The notes: generated by a model from the sequence alone, not told the origin. 64,000 nt of DNA from an uncultured Lachnospiraceae bacterium (GCA_946558695.1 CAMNTQ010000001.1:62001-126000), one strand, 5' to 3'; positions 50,673 to 61,508 are shown, numbered from the stretch's first letter. Translations and numbers: made by a program.

Positions 50673-51704
50673 TTAACACTCTTGTGCTATCTTTTTGATC
50701 AGCTCTTTTGTATCTTCCCATCCCAGACACGGATCCGTGATAGATTTCCCGTATTTCATATGCTCGCAGATATCCTGTCTTCCTTCTTCCAGATAACTCT
50801 CTACCATAACTCCCTTTACCAATGATCTGACGCCCCTACAATGCTTTCTGCTGTGCAGCACCTCGCTGACAATCCGAATCTGCTCCTTGAACGCCTTGTT
50901 GGAATTGGAATGATTCGCATCTATGACAACAGCCGGATATTTTAACTCCATCTTTTCGTACAAACTAAGAAGCCGCACGCAGTCCTCATAGTGATAATTG
51001 GGGATACAGGTGCCATACTTATCCACACCGCCCCGCAGAATCGCATGAGCCAGTTCATTTCCGTCTGTCGTCACATCCATCCCCCGGTAGATGAAGCGAT
51101 GTCCCATCTGTGCCGCCGCCACGGAATTGAGCATAACAGACAGATCGCCGCTGGTAGGATTCTTCATCCCCACCGGAATATCCATTCCGCTGGCGGTCAG
51201 TCTATGCTGCTGATTCTCTACAGATCTCGCCCCGATCGCTTCATAGGACAGAATATCGTCCAGATAGCTTCTATTCTCTGGATACAGCATCTCATCTGCC
51301 GCCGTCAGACCGCTTTCCTCCATCGCTCTGATATGCATCTTCCGAATTGCCAAAATCCCTGCATACAGATCTGGAGCTTTATCCGGGTCCGGCTGGTGAA
51401 GCATTCCCTTGTAGCCTTCCCCCGTAGTTCTCGGTTTATTCGTATAAATCCTTGGTATCAACATCAATCTGTCCGAGACATCTTCATTCAGTCTAGACAG
51501 ACGATTTACATATTCGCAGACTGCCTCCTCGTTATCTGCGGAACAAGGTCCCACGATCACTAGAAATTTGTCTGACCTTCCCGTAAATATATCACGGATC
51601 TCCTTATCCCGCCGGACTTTCATGGCAACGAGCCTCTCGGACATAGGATACTCCTTTTTCAATTCCTGCGGTGATGGAAGCGTATTGTTGATTCTCATTG
51701 CCAT
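50673..51704 (-). CDS. aroF: 3-deoxy-7-phosphoheptulonate synthase (type I DAHP synthase)
   Basis: A 343-residue enzyme for the first step of the shikimate pathway. Signatures: VIVGPCSADNEEA, RIYTNKPRTTGEGYKG, GMKNPTSGDLS and DANHSNSNK. It is coupled to the fructokinase-like gene (16 nt). No leader attenuator or T-box was seen. The subtype by feedback cannot be told. Confidence 0.93.
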   Translation of the reverse strand: MAMRINNTLPSPQELKKEYPMSERLVAMKVRRDKEIRDIFTGRSDKFLVIVGPCSADNEEAVCEYVNRLSRLNEDVSDRLMLIPRIYTNKPRTTGEGYKGMLHQPDPDKAPDLYAGILAIRKMHIRAMEESGLTAADEMLYPENRSYLDDILSYEAIGARSVENQQHRLTASGMDIPVGMKNPTSGDLSVMLNSVAAAQMGHRFIYRGMDVTTDGNELAHAILRGGVDKYGTCIPNYHYEDCVRLLSLYEKMELKYPAVVIDANHSNSNKAFKEQIRIVSEVLHSRKHCRGVRSLVKGVMVESYLEEGRQDICEHMKYGKSITDPCLGWEDTKELIKKIAQEC

Positions 51705-51719
51705 TTCTTACATATCTCC

Positions 51720-52679
51720 TTACTTTGCGATCAATTCATCAATCTGATCCGGTTCCGGCATAGAGCGGATCGCTCCTTTTTTCAGTGTGATCAGAGCCGC
51801 GCCTGCATTGGCAAAGGTTAAGATCTCTCCAAGACTGTCTTCCGTCAGATTTTCCAACCCATATTTTAATACTCCGTGAATCGAACAGCCGCAGAACGTA
51901 TCTCCGGCGCCGGTTGTCTCGATTGCTTTTACGGTAAAGCCCTTCTGCTCTACTCTCAGATTCTTATAGTAAGCGCGGCTTCCATCCTTCCCCATAGTAA
52001 GAAAGATGAGCGGAATCTGATATTTTTCCTGAAGATAACGAATTCCATCGTCGTAGTCGTCCATACCGGACACAAACTGAATCTCGTTATCTGATATTTT
52101 CAGCACGTCACAATACTGAAATCCATATTCCATCTGCTCCTTTGCCTCATCCAAAGTATTCCAGAGAGGAGGACGAAGATTCGGATCAAACGTTATCAGA
52201 CATCCTGCTTCCTTTGCCGCCTCAAGGGCTCTCTTTGTCGCTGTTCTCGCCGGCTCTCCTGTCATAGAAAGAGTTCCAAAATGAAATACCTTTGAACTGC
52301 GGATCACATCATAATTCACCTCATCCTCGACGATCATCATATCAGCACCCGGTTTGCGGTAGAAAGAAAACTCCCTGTCTCCATCCGGAAATGTATGTAC
52401 AAATGCCAGCGTTGTAGGAACCTCCTTATCCATACAAAGCCCCTCTGCATGGATGCCTGCCGCAGAAATCGTATCTTTAAGAAGCCGCCCGAACTGGTCA
52501 TCTCCAACCTTTCCGATAAAAGCAGTTTTTCTGCCGAGCTTATTCAGCATCGCAAGCACATTGCAGGGCGCTCCTCCCGGGCATGCCTCAAATAAGTGAT
52601 TCCCTTGTTCGCTCTTTCCATTCATCGCAAAATCAATCAAAAGCTCACCCATTGCCGTCACATCATATAATTTGTCCAT
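51720..52679 (-). CDS. PfkB-family carbohydrate kinase (fructokinase-like)
   Basis: A 319-residue sugar kinase starting MDKLYDVTAMGELLIDFAM (ATG 52679, AAGGAG upstream). It has the two PfkB signatures (GGAPCNVLAMLNKLGRKTAFIGKVG and the C-terminal ETTGAGDTFCG with the catalytic Asp). Closest in style to fructokinases. Confidence 0.88.
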   Translation of the reverse strand: MDKLYDVTAMGELLIDFAMNGKSEQGNHLFEACPGGAPCNVLAMLNKLGRKTAFIGKVGDDQFGRLLKDTISAAGIHAEGLCMDKEVPTTLAFVHTFPDGDREFSFYRKPGADMMIVEDEVNYDVIRSSKVFHFGTLSMTGEPARTATKRALEAAKEAGCLITFDPNLRPPLWNTLDEAKEQMEYGFQYCDVLKISDNEIQFVSGMDDYDDGIRYLQEKYQIPLIFLTMGKDGSRAYYKNLRVEQKGFTVKAIETTGAGDTFCGCSIHGVLKYGLENLTEDSLGEILTFANAGAALITLKKGAIRSMPEPDQIDELIAK

Positions 52680-52819
52680 CTCAAAAACTCCTTCCTTCAA
52701 ATTCATTGTAAACATTTTAACATACCTTACCGAATGCCGCAACTGCACGTCCTAATTCTTCAAATATACATTGCCATAGCATAATCTGATAGATTGCTAT
52801 CTCTGAAATCATACAGATA

Positions 52820-53332
52820 TTATCCCAGCAAATTCACTCCTCCTAAAAGCACGTAGGAAATAAAGCACATGATCACTGTAGCCATGCAGATTCCCAAAAT
52901 AACTGCCGGAAAAGCCTTCTTAAACTTAATCCCAAGAAGTGCTGCAATGAGTGAACCTGTCCATGCCCCCGTTCCCGGAAGAGGAATACCTACAAACAGA
53001 ACAAGCCCCCAGAACTCATATTTTTCAATCTGATCACTCTTGCTCATAGCTTTACTCTCTAATTTTTCAACCATGGGACGAAAAAGCTTTGTTCCTTTCA
53101 TCCACCGGAACACCGGCGTGATCAGCAGCAGGATAAATGGAACGGGAATAATATTTCCGACAACACTTAACGGCACTGCCACCGACACCGGAACCCCAAG
53201 GAGCGGTCCCGCTACCAACAGCGCGCCCCTGAGCTCCAGAATCGGAATCATAGATATAATAAACACAATCGCTTCTTTTCCCACACTGCCTCCCAGCGCG
53301 TCGATAATTCCCTGTATCAATGTCTCTGTCAT
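52820..53332 (-). CDS. Small multidrug export-type membrane protein (COG2426)
   Basis: A 170-residue protein with four to five membrane segments and the family patterns ISMIPILELRGALLVAGPLLG and GIPLPGTGAWTGSLIAALLGI. The functional label in databases is weak. Confidence 0.8.
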   Translation of the reverse strand: MTETLIQGIIDALGGSVGKEAIVFIISMIPILELRGALLVAGPLLGVPVSVAVPLSVVGNIIPVPFILLLITPVFRWMKGTKLFRPMVEKLESKAMSKSDQIEKYEFWGLVLFVGIPLPGTGAWTGSLIAALLGIKFKKAFPAVILGICMATVIMCFISYVLLGGVNLLG

Positions 53333-53366
53333 AGCACTCTCCCTTAATTAAATATTCCAATTTTTT

Positions 53367-54431
53367 TCAGTCTTTTGCCGCCGCCAAATACCTGTCTAAA
53401 AAGTCAAACAGGGTATCCATCTCGTCTTCTGTGCCGACAGTAATGCGTACATACTGCTCAATCCGCTCACTGCCCCAGTAACGCACATAGATTCCTTTCC
53501 TTTTCAGCGCCTCATAAATCTTTTGAACATCATATCCCGGATGCGCGGCAAAGATAAAGTTCGCTTTTGAATCCAGACATAAAAAGCCGCGTTTTTTAAG
53601 TTCCTCCTTTGCCCATTCCCGCGTCCTAATTATCTTACGGATTCCTTCTTCAAAATATTCCTTATCTTTTACCGCTTCTATGCCGCATACAATCGCCGCC
53701 TGATTCATCGTATAAGAATTAAAAGAATATTTCGCATCATTCAAGTATTTGATCAGAAGCGGATTGCTGATGGCATATCCGATTCTCATGCCTGCCATAG
53801 AGCGGGCTTTGGAGAAAGTCTGGACTACGATCAGGTTCTCGTACTTATCAATCAATTCCAGCGCGGATTTGCCCGCGAAATCTATATACGCCTCATCCAC
53901 AATCACGATCACATCCTGATTGCGGGCAATTATCTCCTCCACGTCCCCAAGCTCCATATAAAGCCCCGTAGGTGCGTTAGGATTCGGGAAGATGATACCT
54001 CCGTTCTCTTTAAAATAGTCTTCTTTTTTTATGCAGAAATTCTCATCCACCGGACAGCACTCATACGGAATGCGGTATAGCTGTGCCCATACCTTATAAA
54101 AAGAATATGTAATATCTGGAAAAAGTATCGGTTTTTCTGAATTAAAAAATGTAAGAAAACACATGGAGAGAACATCATCTGATCCGACTCCCACAAATAC
54201 CTGATTCTCATCTACGTGATAAAAATCCGCCAGTGCCTTTACAAGCTCTCCCGCCGTCGGATCCGGATATAGGCGCAGTCGGTCCGCATCCATGGATTTT
54301 AAAGCCTTCTCTACTCCCGGCGCAGGAGGATACGGATTTTCATTGGTATTTAACTTGATCACTTTCTGCCAAGGCTGTTCCCCCGGCACATACGGCTCTG
54401 CCTTGCGGATATTTTTTTCAAATGTCTTCAT
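53367..54431 (-). CDS. hisC: Histidinol-phosphate aminotransferase
   Basis: A 354-residue fold-type I PLP enzyme. Signs: LNTNENPYPPAPGVEKAL, DEAYIDFAG and the PLP lysine in TFSKARSMAGMRIGYA. It starts directly after the stop of the second aminotransferase. It may serve histidine synthesis or act on aromatic substrates; no other his genes lie here. Confidence 0.88.
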   Translation of the reverse strand: MKTFEKNIRKAEPYVPGEQPWQKVIKLNTNENPYPPAPGVEKALKSMDADRLRLYPDPTAGELVKALADFYHVDENQVFVGVGSDDVLSMCFLTFFNSEKPILFPDITYSFYKVWAQLYRIPYECCPVDENFCIKKEDYFKENGGIIFPNPNAPTGLYMELGDVEEIIARNQDVIVIVDEAYIDFAGKSALELIDKYENLIVVQTFSKARSMAGMRIGYAISNPLLIKYLNDAKYSFNSYTMNQAAIVCGIEAVKDKEYFEEGIRKIIRTREWAKEELKKRGFLCLDSKANFIFAAHPGYDVQKIYEALKRKGIYVRYWGSERIEQYVRITVGTEDEMDTLFDFLDRYLAAAKD

Positions 54432-55625
54432 CTAAAAATACTCCTTTGCAAGCTCCCGGAATTTCGGAAGGGAATTCACAATCGTCTCGTAGGAAACACA
54501 GTATGCCAGCCGTACGTATCCCGGACACGCAAACGAACTCCCCGGAACGATAAGAAGATTGTATTTCTTCGCCGCCGCGCAGAATTCCTTTTCGTCCGCC
54601 ACCGGCGATTTCACAAAGAGATAGAACGCTCCCTCTGGTTTGATACATTCAAACCCGCAGTCCCTCAACCCCTGATACAATGCCTCCCTGTTCCGGTCAT
54701 AATAGGAAATGTCCGTCTTCTCATCCAGACACTTTGCCACGATCTTCTGCTGAAGAGTCGGCGCATTTACAAATCCTAAAATACGCGTGGCGACATTTGC
54801 CGCCGAAAGCACTTCTTCACTGTCTGCCACTTCATCCGGAATCACAAGATATCCGATACGCTCTCCCGGAAGAGACAGCGATTTGCTGTAAGAATAACCT
54901 ACAATCGTATTGGCATAATACTTTGTCAAATACGGAATTTCTGCTCCGTCATACACTAGCTCGCGGTACGGTTCGTCAGAAATCAGAAAGATATCCGTGC
55001 CATACTCTTTCTGCTTCGCCTCCATGATCGCCGCCAGCTTCTTGATCGTCTCCTCAGAGTATACGATTCCCGTCGGATTATTAGGTGTATTTATGATGAC
55101 AGCCTTCGTCTTCGGCGTAATTTTCTGTTCAAACTCCTCAAGCTTCGGCTGAAAGTCTGCAGTATTAGGTGAAATCTCCACCAAAACACCGTCATAGTTA
55201 TTCGTGTACGAGCGATATTCTCCAAAATACGGCGCAAATGCAATAACCTCATCTCCCGGGTTGATCAATGACTTTAAGATGACATTTAAACCGCCTGCCG
55301 CGCCTACTGTCATAACAATATTTTTTCCCTCAAATCCGGTGCCGAAACGCGCATTCAAGGAATCGGCAACCGCTTCTCTCACATCCGCATAACCGCAGTT
55401 ACTGTTCGTATACCCGTGAAGAGCAACCGGATCTTCCTCTTCAAGAATATCCTGAATCGCCTTTTTTACTGCCTCCGGCGCCGGAACATTTGGATTCCCA
55501 AGACTGAAATCAAATACATTTTCCGCCCCGTAAATCTCAGCCAGCCTGTTTCCTTCCTCAAACATTGCCCGGATGGCAGAACTATTCGCCACCATATTCT
55601 TCATCTTCTCTGCAATCATCTTCAA
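54432..55625 (-). CDS. PLP-dependent aminotransferase (aspartate aminotransferase-like)
   Basis: A 397-residue fold-type I enzyme with FSLGNPNVPAPEAV, NTPNNPTGIVYSEE and the PLP lysine in SYSKSLSLPGERIGYL. It is followed without gap by hisC. Substrate preference cannot be read from sequence. Confidence 0.9.
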   Translation of the reverse strand: MKMIAEKMKNMVANSSAIRAMFEEGNRLAEIYGAENVFDFSLGNPNVPAPEAVKKAIQDILEEEDPVALHGYTNSNCGYADVREAVADSLNARFGTGFEGKNIVMTVGAAGGLNVILKSLINPGDEVIAFAPYFGEYRSYTNNYDGVLVEISPNTADFQPKLEEFEQKITPKTKAVIINTPNNPTGIVYSEETIKKLAAIMEAKQKEYGTDIFLISDEPYRELVYDGAEIPYLTKYYANTIVGYSYSKSLSLPGERIGYLVIPDEVADSEEVLSAANVATRILGFVNAPTLQQKIVAKCLDEKTDISYYDRNREALYQGLRDCGFECIKPEGAFYLFVKSPVADEKEFCAAAKKYNLLIVPGSSFACPGYVRLAYCVSYETIVNSLPKFRELAKEYF

Positions 55626-55649
55626 ATTCCTCCTTCACTGTTGTCCCCG

Positions 55650-56576
55650 TTATTGTCTGCTTCCAATCCACCCGTCTGTCTCTTTTACGTTTCCTTTTTC
55701 CACCAGAAATACCGGCCGGTAAGAAAGCTTTGCCTTTCTCAAGCCATCTGATCCGGTATCCTCCTCCCGGTTAATATACCGATAATCCATACATTCATGC
55801 TGTACAAACTGCTGGTTGATCATCGTATAGGCTCCTTCAATGTCTGCAAAGGCTTTTTCTATATGAACGACAAAGGTATCGGAACAGACTGGCTCTCCCA
55901 GCGTAAACGCGGCAACCTTCCCGTCAACCTTCAAAACCCCGCCGATCAGTCCTAACTCTTCAAACAGCCGGAGGGCATTGAGCGTCACGCACATCTCCGC
56001 GTTCTTCTCTTCGTCCTCCTCACATCCGTTCTCATTGCGCCATGTAAGGGCCATCTGAAAACATTCCTCCAGATTATCCTTTGTCATGGTCTCATAGCGC
56101 CAGCACCCATCATAGATTGCTTTAAACTTATTAATATGATTGCGCTTTCCGTGAAGCTTCTTTCCTGACAATGTGGCGAGCTTTTCCGTCTCATATACAT
56201 AATCTGCATAATCGCGCTCATATTCAATTTTAAATCTGCCCGGATACCATTCTTCAAGCTTCGCAAAATTATCCGGCGTGATATTATACATGGTAAACGG
56301 ATAGCCTCTCTCTTCACTGTAGCTTTTCATAAATTCCAGCGCCTTCTTTACGCTCTCATCATCCCCGGCCGGGAAAGCGTAGGATACGTGCTCCTCGTCC
56401 TCACTCTTAAAAACTAAGGCGCCCTCGATCACCGCCCATTTTACCGGGTACTGTCTGGACCATAAAAACACATTTACAAAAGTCCTCTCACAGCTCCTGC
56501 TTGTATGATGCCTTAAATATTTTGAAATAATTTCTTTATCTTCTAATTCTGCCCGCTTAAATTGTACCTCTTCCAT
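55650..56576 (-). CDS. DUF2156 domain protein (GNAT-like fold)
   Basis: A 308-residue protein starting MEEVQFKRAELEDKEIIS (ATG 56576) with the DUF2156 phrases KLHGKRNHINKFK and YRYINREEDTGSDGLRKAKLSY. The family is a double GNAT-like fold related to phosphatidylglycerol lysyltransferases; its role in clostridia is unknown. Confidence 0.88.
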   Translation of the reverse strand: MEEVQFKRAELEDKEIISKYLRHHTSRSCERTFVNVFLWSRQYPVKWAVIEGALVFKSEDEEHVSYAFPAGDDESVKKALEFMKSYSEERGYPFTMYNITPDNFAKLEEWYPGRFKIEYERDYADYVYETEKLATLSGKKLHGKRNHINKFKAIYDGCWRYETMTKDNLEECFQMALTWRNENGCEEDEEKNAEMCVTLNALRLFEELGLIGGVLKVDGKVAAFTLGEPVCSDTFVVHIEKAFADIEGAYTMINQQFVQHECMDYRYINREEDTGSDGLRKAKLSYRPVFLVEKGNVKETDGWIGSRQ

Positions 56577-56598
56577 AATTTCCTTTCTATCTCTGTTT

Positions 56599-58326
56599 TT
56601 ATCGTATATGATACAACGACTCATAGATGCCTTTTTTCTCTAATAATTCTTCATGGGTTCCCTGTTCTGCGATTCCATCCTCCGTCAGCACAAGAATCTT
56701 TTCTGCATTGCGGATCGTCGTAAGACGGTGCGCAATCACAAAGGTCGTACGGTTCTCTGCCAGACTTTCCAGTGATTTCTGCACCACCTGCTCGCTCTCA
56801 TTGTCAAGCGCTGAGGTCGCCTCATCAAAGATCAGGATCGGCGGATTCTTAAGAAATACCCGTGCGATAGAAAGTCTCTGCTTCTGCCCTCCGGAAAGCT
56901 TTACGCCCCGCTGTCCGATATCCGTATCGTAACCGTCGGGAAAACTCACAATAAACTCATGAGCATTCGCTCTCTTTGCCGAACGTACAACCTCCTCATC
57001 GGAAGCATCCGGCCTGCCATAGCGGATATTGTCCATAATCGTCCCGGCAAACAGATAAACGTCCTGCTGAACGATACCGACATGGTTTCTCAGACTCTCA
57101 AGCCGGATATCCCTGATGTCCGTGCCGTCTATACATACCGCTCCGTCCGTCACCTCGTAAAATCTCGGGATCAGGCTGCAGAGCGTCGTCTTTCCGACGC
57201 CCGACGGTCCCACAAGGGCAATATACTCTCCTGCCCTTACCTTTAGGTTGATAGAACTTAACACCTGCTCTGCCGTATCTTCATAATGAAAGGATACATT
57301 TTTAAATTCGATGTTCCCCTTTACATCTTCAAGATTTACCGCATCCGGCTTATCCGCAATATCCGGCGCGATTGCCAGAATCTCAAGGAATCTCTCGAAC
57401 CCGGAATACCCGTTCTGGAACTGCTCCGTAAATGATACCAGCTTCTTGACCGGATCTGTGAAATTATTAATATAGAGAAGAAACGTAAGCAAGTCCGTAA
57501 GTTTGACGCTTCCGGAAAGCATCATCCCAACGCCTGATACGATCACCGCCACCGTCACGAGCGTTGTCATGGCTCCCAAACCCGAATTGTAAATACCCAT
57601 GTATTTATAGCTGACCTTTTTTGCATTTACAAAATTATCATTTCCGGCTTTAAACTTTTTCATCTCTTCCTTTTCATTGGCAAAAGACTTTACAACACGG
57701 ATGCCTGCCAGACTATCTTCAATCTGACTGTTAATATCTGCAATCTTCTCTCTATTATGTACAAATGCCGTCTTCATCTTGCCATTATAATAAAAAGCAA
57801 ATATTACCATAACCGGAATAAACGCGAACATAATCAGCGCCAGCCTTACATTCACCGTCATAAGGATGGCAAATGAACCAATGATCTTGATGAGAGAAAT
57901 CACCAGATCCTCCGGTCCATGATGCAAAAGCTCACTGATATCGAACAGGTCGCTTGTAATTCTTGAAAGAAGATGGCCTACCTTCTGATTGTCATAAAAA
58001 GCAAAGGTCAATTTCTGATAGTGGCCAAAGATATCCTTACGCATATCCGCTTCCATCTCAGCTCCCATGATATGCCCATAATATGCGATGTAAAAATTGC
58101 AGAATATCTCTAACACAATCAGTCCGACAAGCGCCAGTCCCAAAGAAAGAACCGCATGCTTTGCCCTCGACGGTTCATAATATACAACCGTGTTCGTAAT
58201 GTATCTTATAATAAGCGGGATTACAAGAGTAATCCCCGCCCCCAGAACCGCAAAAAACAGATCGCTGTAAAACAGACGTCTATAGGGTCTATAATAAGCA
58301 AAAAGTTTCTTTAATTTTTCTTTCAT
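56599..58326 (-). CDS. ABC exporter, fused permease-ATPase
   Basis: A 575-residue half-transporter: six membrane segments (residues 1-310), then ATPase with Walker A GPSGVGKTT, signature LSGGQKQRLS and Walker B ILIFDEATSA. It probably works as a homodimer; the substrate is unknown. Confidence 0.92.
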   Translation of the reverse strand: MKEKLKKLFAYYRPYRRLFYSDLFFAVLGAGITLVIPLIIRYITNTVVYYEPSRAKHAVLSLGLALVGLIVLEIFCNFYIAYYGHIMGAEMEADMRKDIFGHYQKLTFAFYDNQKVGHLLSRITSDLFDISELLHHGPEDLVISLIKIIGSFAILMTVNVRLALIMFAFIPVMVIFAFYYNGKMKTAFVHNREKIADINSQIEDSLAGIRVVKSFANEKEEMKKFKAGNDNFVNAKKVSYKYMGIYNSGLGAMTTLVTVAVIVSGVGMMLSGSVKLTDLLTFLLYINNFTDPVKKLVSFTEQFQNGYSGFERFLEILAIAPDIADKPDAVNLEDVKGNIEFKNVSFHYEDTAEQVLSSINLKVRAGEYIALVGPSGVGKTTLCSLIPRFYEVTDGAVCIDGTDIRDIRLESLRNHVGIVQQDVYLFAGTIMDNIRYGRPDASDEEVVRSAKRANAHEFIVSFPDGYDTDIGQRGVKLSGGQKQRLSIARVFLKNPPILIFDEATSALDNESEQVVQKSLESLAENRTTFVIAHRLTTIRNAEKILVLTEDGIAEQGTHEELLEKKGIYESLYHIR

Positions 58327-58328
58327 CT

Positions 58329-59399
58329 CTAATCGTTCATAGAGGCCAGCTTTGCCGCCTGATCTGCCGCAATACAGGCATCTATGATCTCCTGTATATC
58401 CCCGTTCATAATCTTATCTAATTTATACAATGTCAGCCCGATCCGATGGTCTGTCACACGCCCCTGGGGGAAGTTATAAGTACGGATCTTCTCCGAACGG
58501 TCTCCTGTACCGATCTGGCTCTTTCTTGCTTCTGCCTCTGCGTCATGTCTCTTCTGGCATTCGATATCATACAATTTTGCGCGCAGAAGAGCAAATGCCT
58601 TATCCTTATTCTGAAGCTGTGACTTCTCTGTCTGGCTGTAAATAACGATTCCTGTCGGATAGTGTGTCAGACGCACGGCAGAATCTGTCGTATTGACACA
58701 TTGACCGCCGTTCCCGGACGCACGCATAACATCAATACGGATATCCTTTTCATCAATCTGGACATCCACTTCCTCCGCCTCCGGCATAACCGCCACTGTA
58801 ATCGTGGAAGTGTGGATACGTCCGCCTGATTCTGTCTCCGGCACACGCTGTACCCGATGAACGCCGGACTCATATTTCATCACGGAATAGGCGCCGTTTC
58901 CATTGATCATAAAGGTCACATTCTTCATACCGCCGATTCCAATCTCCTCACACTCCACAAGCTCTACCTTCCAGCGCCTGCTCTCTGCATAATGAATATA
59001 CATTCTGTAAATCTCCGCCGCGAAAAGTGCCGCCTCATCGCCGCCTGCGCCGGCGCGGATCTCAACTACAACATTCTTATCATCATTCGGATCTTTCGGA
59101 AGAAGGAGTATCTTAAGCTCACGCTCTAATTCCTCCACTCTTGCCTTGGAATCATTCAGCTCTTCCTTGGCAAGCTCGCGCATCTCTTCGTCGCTTTCTT
59201 CCTCCAGCATCTGCAGACTGTCCTCTATCGCCTGTTTGCATGTCTTATATTCCTTATATGCTTCCACAATCGGAGTCAGGTCATTCTGCTCTTTCATAAG
59301 CTTGCGGAAACGGTTCTGATCACTCGCCACATCCGGCTCCTGAAGCTCACTGAGTATCTCCTCCAAACGAATCAATAAATCTTCTAACCTGTCAAACAT
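58329..59399 (-). CDS. prfA: Peptide chain release factor 1
   Basis: A 356-residue release factor with the GGQ motif in [17 protein letters not shown] and the stop-codon reading region. It ends translation at UAA and UAG. PrmC, encoded just upstream, methylates the GGQ glutamine. Confidence 0.96.
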   Translation of the reverse strand: MFDRLEDLLIRLEEILSELQEPDVASDQNRFRKLMKEQNDLTPIVEAYKEYKTCKQAIEDSLQMLEEESDEEMRELAKEELNDSKARVEELERELKILLLPKDPNDDKNVVVEIRAGAGGDEAALFAAEIYRMYIHYAESRRWKVELVECEEIGIGGMKNVTFMINGNGAYSVMKYESGVHRVQRVPETESGGRIHTSTITVAVMPEAEEVDVQIDEKDIRIDVMRASGNGGQCVNTTDSAVRLTHYPTGIVIYSQTEKSQLQNKDKAFALLRAKLYDIECQKRHDAEAEARKSQIGTGDRSEKIRTYNFPQGRVTDHRIGLTLYKLDKIMNGDIQEIIDACIAADQAAKLASMND

Positions 59400-59417
59400 A
59401 TCTCTTCCTCCTTACAA

Positions 59418-60281
59418 CTATTCTCCATTGTACCTGCCATAAACTACGCGGTCAAGACCTGCCAGATCCTTTTTCATTCCTATATCCTTATATCCCGCCG
59501 CCTCCATCAGTCCCATTACCGCCTCCGCCTGCTCACTGCCAATCTCAAAAATCAGATAACCGCCTCGTTTGATAAAGGAAACGCATTCCCTGACAATCCT
59601 CCGGTAGAAAAAAAGCCCATCCTCTCTGCCGTCCAGCGCAATATAAGGATCATAGAGCTTTACTTCCTCCTGCAGTCCGCCGATAACCGCTGTCGGGATA
59701 TAAGGCGGATTGGACACGATCATATCAAATAACTTCCCGGGTTCTGCGTTTTCAAACAAATCTCCCTTAACAAATTTTGCCGGGATTCCCAGCCTCTTTG
59801 CATTACTTTCAGCGACCAGAAGCGCCTCTTTTGAAATATCCATGCCAGTTCCCGTTATACCTTTTTCTCTGCATAGTTTCAAAAGACTCAGCAGGATACA
59901 GCCGGAGCCCGTACACATATCTAATATCCGCATCCCAGCCTTGATCCGCTCTAATGCTGTCTCTGCCAAAATCTCTGTATCTTGTCTCGGTATCAAAACA
60001 TGCCTGTTCACATGAAAAGTAATTCCCATAAACTCCTGCTCGCCCGTAAGATGCTGGAGCGGGATCTTCTTTTTCCGCTCCTCTATATAATAAAAATACC
60101 GCTCTTTTTCTTCTTCACGGATCTCTCTCTCCGGATGCCCGTAATAAACCGCCCTGCTGATTCCCGTCACATGCTCGAACAGATACCACGCGTCCAGTTC
60201 AGCTTCTGAAATCCCCGCATTCTCAAGGCGTCTCTTCCCTTCTTTATATATCTCTTGTATCGCCGAAATTTTCCGATTCAT
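59418..60281 (-). CDS. prmC: Release factor glutamine methyltransferase
   Basis: A 287-residue SAM enzyme with the NPPY motif (VSNPPYIPT) and motif I DMCTGSGCILLSL. It methylates the GGQ motif of release factors. ATG 60281 overlaps the DUF1385 gene by 38 nt. Confidence 0.95.
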   Translation of the reverse strand: MNRKISAIQEIYKEGKRRLENAGISEAELDAWYLFEHVTGISRAVYYGHPEREIREEEKERYFYYIEERKKKIPLQHLTGEQEFMGITFHVNRHVLIPRQDTEILAETALERIKAGMRILDMCTGSGCILLSLLKLCREKGITGTGMDISKEALLVAESNAKRLGIPAKFVKGDLFENAEPGKLFDMIVSNPPYIPTAVIGGLQEEVKLYDPYIALDGREDGLFFYRRIVRECVSFIKRGGYLIFEIGSEQAEAVMGLMEAAGYKDIGMKKDLAGLDRVVYGRYNGE

Positions 60282-61197
60282 ATGCTCTCCAGTCAAACAC
60301 TGCCTCCACCGCCTGAATTGCCACCTCTATCATACTGTCATCCGGCTCCTTCGTCGTCAGCTTCTGAACTGCGAGCCCCGGCTTGCTGAGAAGATTTACC
60401 ACCGGATTCTCACTTCTGCCCGCCAATTTCAACACCTCATAGGAAATTCCCGCAATGACAGGAAGGAGAACAACCCGGACTGCCACCCGCATGACCGGAG
60501 ACTCCACCCGGATAAACAGTAAAAGGATGATGCCAATAGCAAGCACGAAAAACAAGAAGCTGGTTCCGCAGCGCTTATGCTGTCTGGAACTTGCCCGCAC
60601 ATTGTCAACCGTCAGGGGAAGCCCGTGTTCAATACAATTAATACATTTGTGCTCTGCGCCGTGATACATAAAGGTGCGCTGAATATCCTCCATCCGCGAT
60701 ATCAAAAGCACATAAATAATAAAGATACCGATCCGCATAACTCCTTCGATAACCGTTCGCCACATGTAAGAAGAGATGACTGGCTTTAATAACGAAGAAA
60801 GAAAATAGGGCAGCACCATAAAGATCCCCACTGCTGCCGCAACAGAAAACAGAACAGTCCCCGCCATAATAAGCTTTTCTGCTCCCCTGCTCTGAACGGC
60901 CTGCTTATCGGCTTCGCCGTTTTTTGATACCTGCTTCTCCTTATCATCTTCCTCTTCATAAAATTCCGCCGAGTAAGTCAATGTCTGTATCCCCAGTACC
61001 ATTGAATCTATAAAATTAAAAATACCTCTGATAAACGGAATCCTTGTGAGAGGCTTAAAACCAATCACACTGCGATATTCGTCCTTTTTCACAAAGATTT
61101 CTCCGTCCGGTTTCCTGACGGCAACTGCATATTCATCCTCATGCTTCATCATAATTCCTTCAAGGACCGCCTGCCCTCCAATATTCGATGATTTCAT
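60244..61197 (-). CDS. DUF1385 family membrane protein
   Basis: A 317-residue protein with the family start NIGGQAVLEGIMMKHEDEYA, several membrane segments and the middle phrase YHGAEHKCINCIEHGLPLT. The gene regularly sits between rpmE and prmC in Clostridia; the function is unknown. Confidence 0.9.
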   Translation of the reverse strand: MKSSNIGGQAVLEGIMMKHEDEYAVAVRKPDGEIFVKKDEYRSVIGFKPLTRIPFIRGIFNFIDSMVLGIQTLTYSAEFYEEEDDKEKQVSKNGEADKQAVQSRGAEKLIMAGTVLFSVAAAVGIFMVLPYFLSSLLKPVISSYMWRTVIEGVMRIGIFIIYVLLISRMEDIQRTFMYHGAEHKCINCIEHGLPLTVDNVRASSRQHKRCGTSFLFFVLAIGIILLLFIRVESPVMRVAVRVVLLPVIAGISYEVLKLAGRSENPVVNLLSKPGLAVQKLTTKEPDDSMIEVAIQAVEAVFDWRAYESENFGDTRDI

Positions 61198-61254
61198 AAA
61201 TACTCCTTCAATACGAAAAGCCTGTTACAAGCAGGCTCTCCGCCTACTATAGTA

Positions 61255-61287
61255 TAAAAAAGGTTGAGATTTTAAAAACCTCAACCC
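61255..61287 (-). terminator. Terminator after rpmE
   Basis: On the minus strand GGTTGAGG...CTCAACC followed by TTTTTTATAC, 20 nt past the rpmE stop. Confidence 0.85.
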
Positions 61288-61304
61288 GATACTTACTTGT
61301 AAGC

Positions 61305-61508
61305 TTATTTTCCCATTCCGTATTTCTTATTGAACTTATCAACACGACCGCGGGCCTGAGCTGCTTTCTGCTGCCCTGTATAGAACGGATGGCATTTGGA
61401 ACAAATTTCTACGTGGATGTCTTCGCTTGTAGAACCCGTTACAAATGTATTGCCGCAGTTACAAGTTACAGTTGCCTGATGGTATGCTGGATGTATTCCT
61501 TCTTTCAT
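61305..61508 (-). CDS. rpmE: 50S ribosomal protein L31 (zinc-binding type)
   Basis: A 67-residue protein starting [22 protein letters not shown] (ATG 61508). It keeps the zinc-type cysteines (CNC...CSKC), so it is the C+ form. Confidence 0.96.
   Translation of the reverse strand: MKEGIHPAYHQATVTCNCGNTFVTGSTSEDIHVEICSKCHPFYTGQQKAAQARGRVDKFNKKYGMGK

Noticed and set aside
50673-51719. T-box or attenuator upstream of the DAHP synthase gene
   Set aside because: Only 15 nt separate it from the kinase gene, with no T-box sequence or leader peptide.
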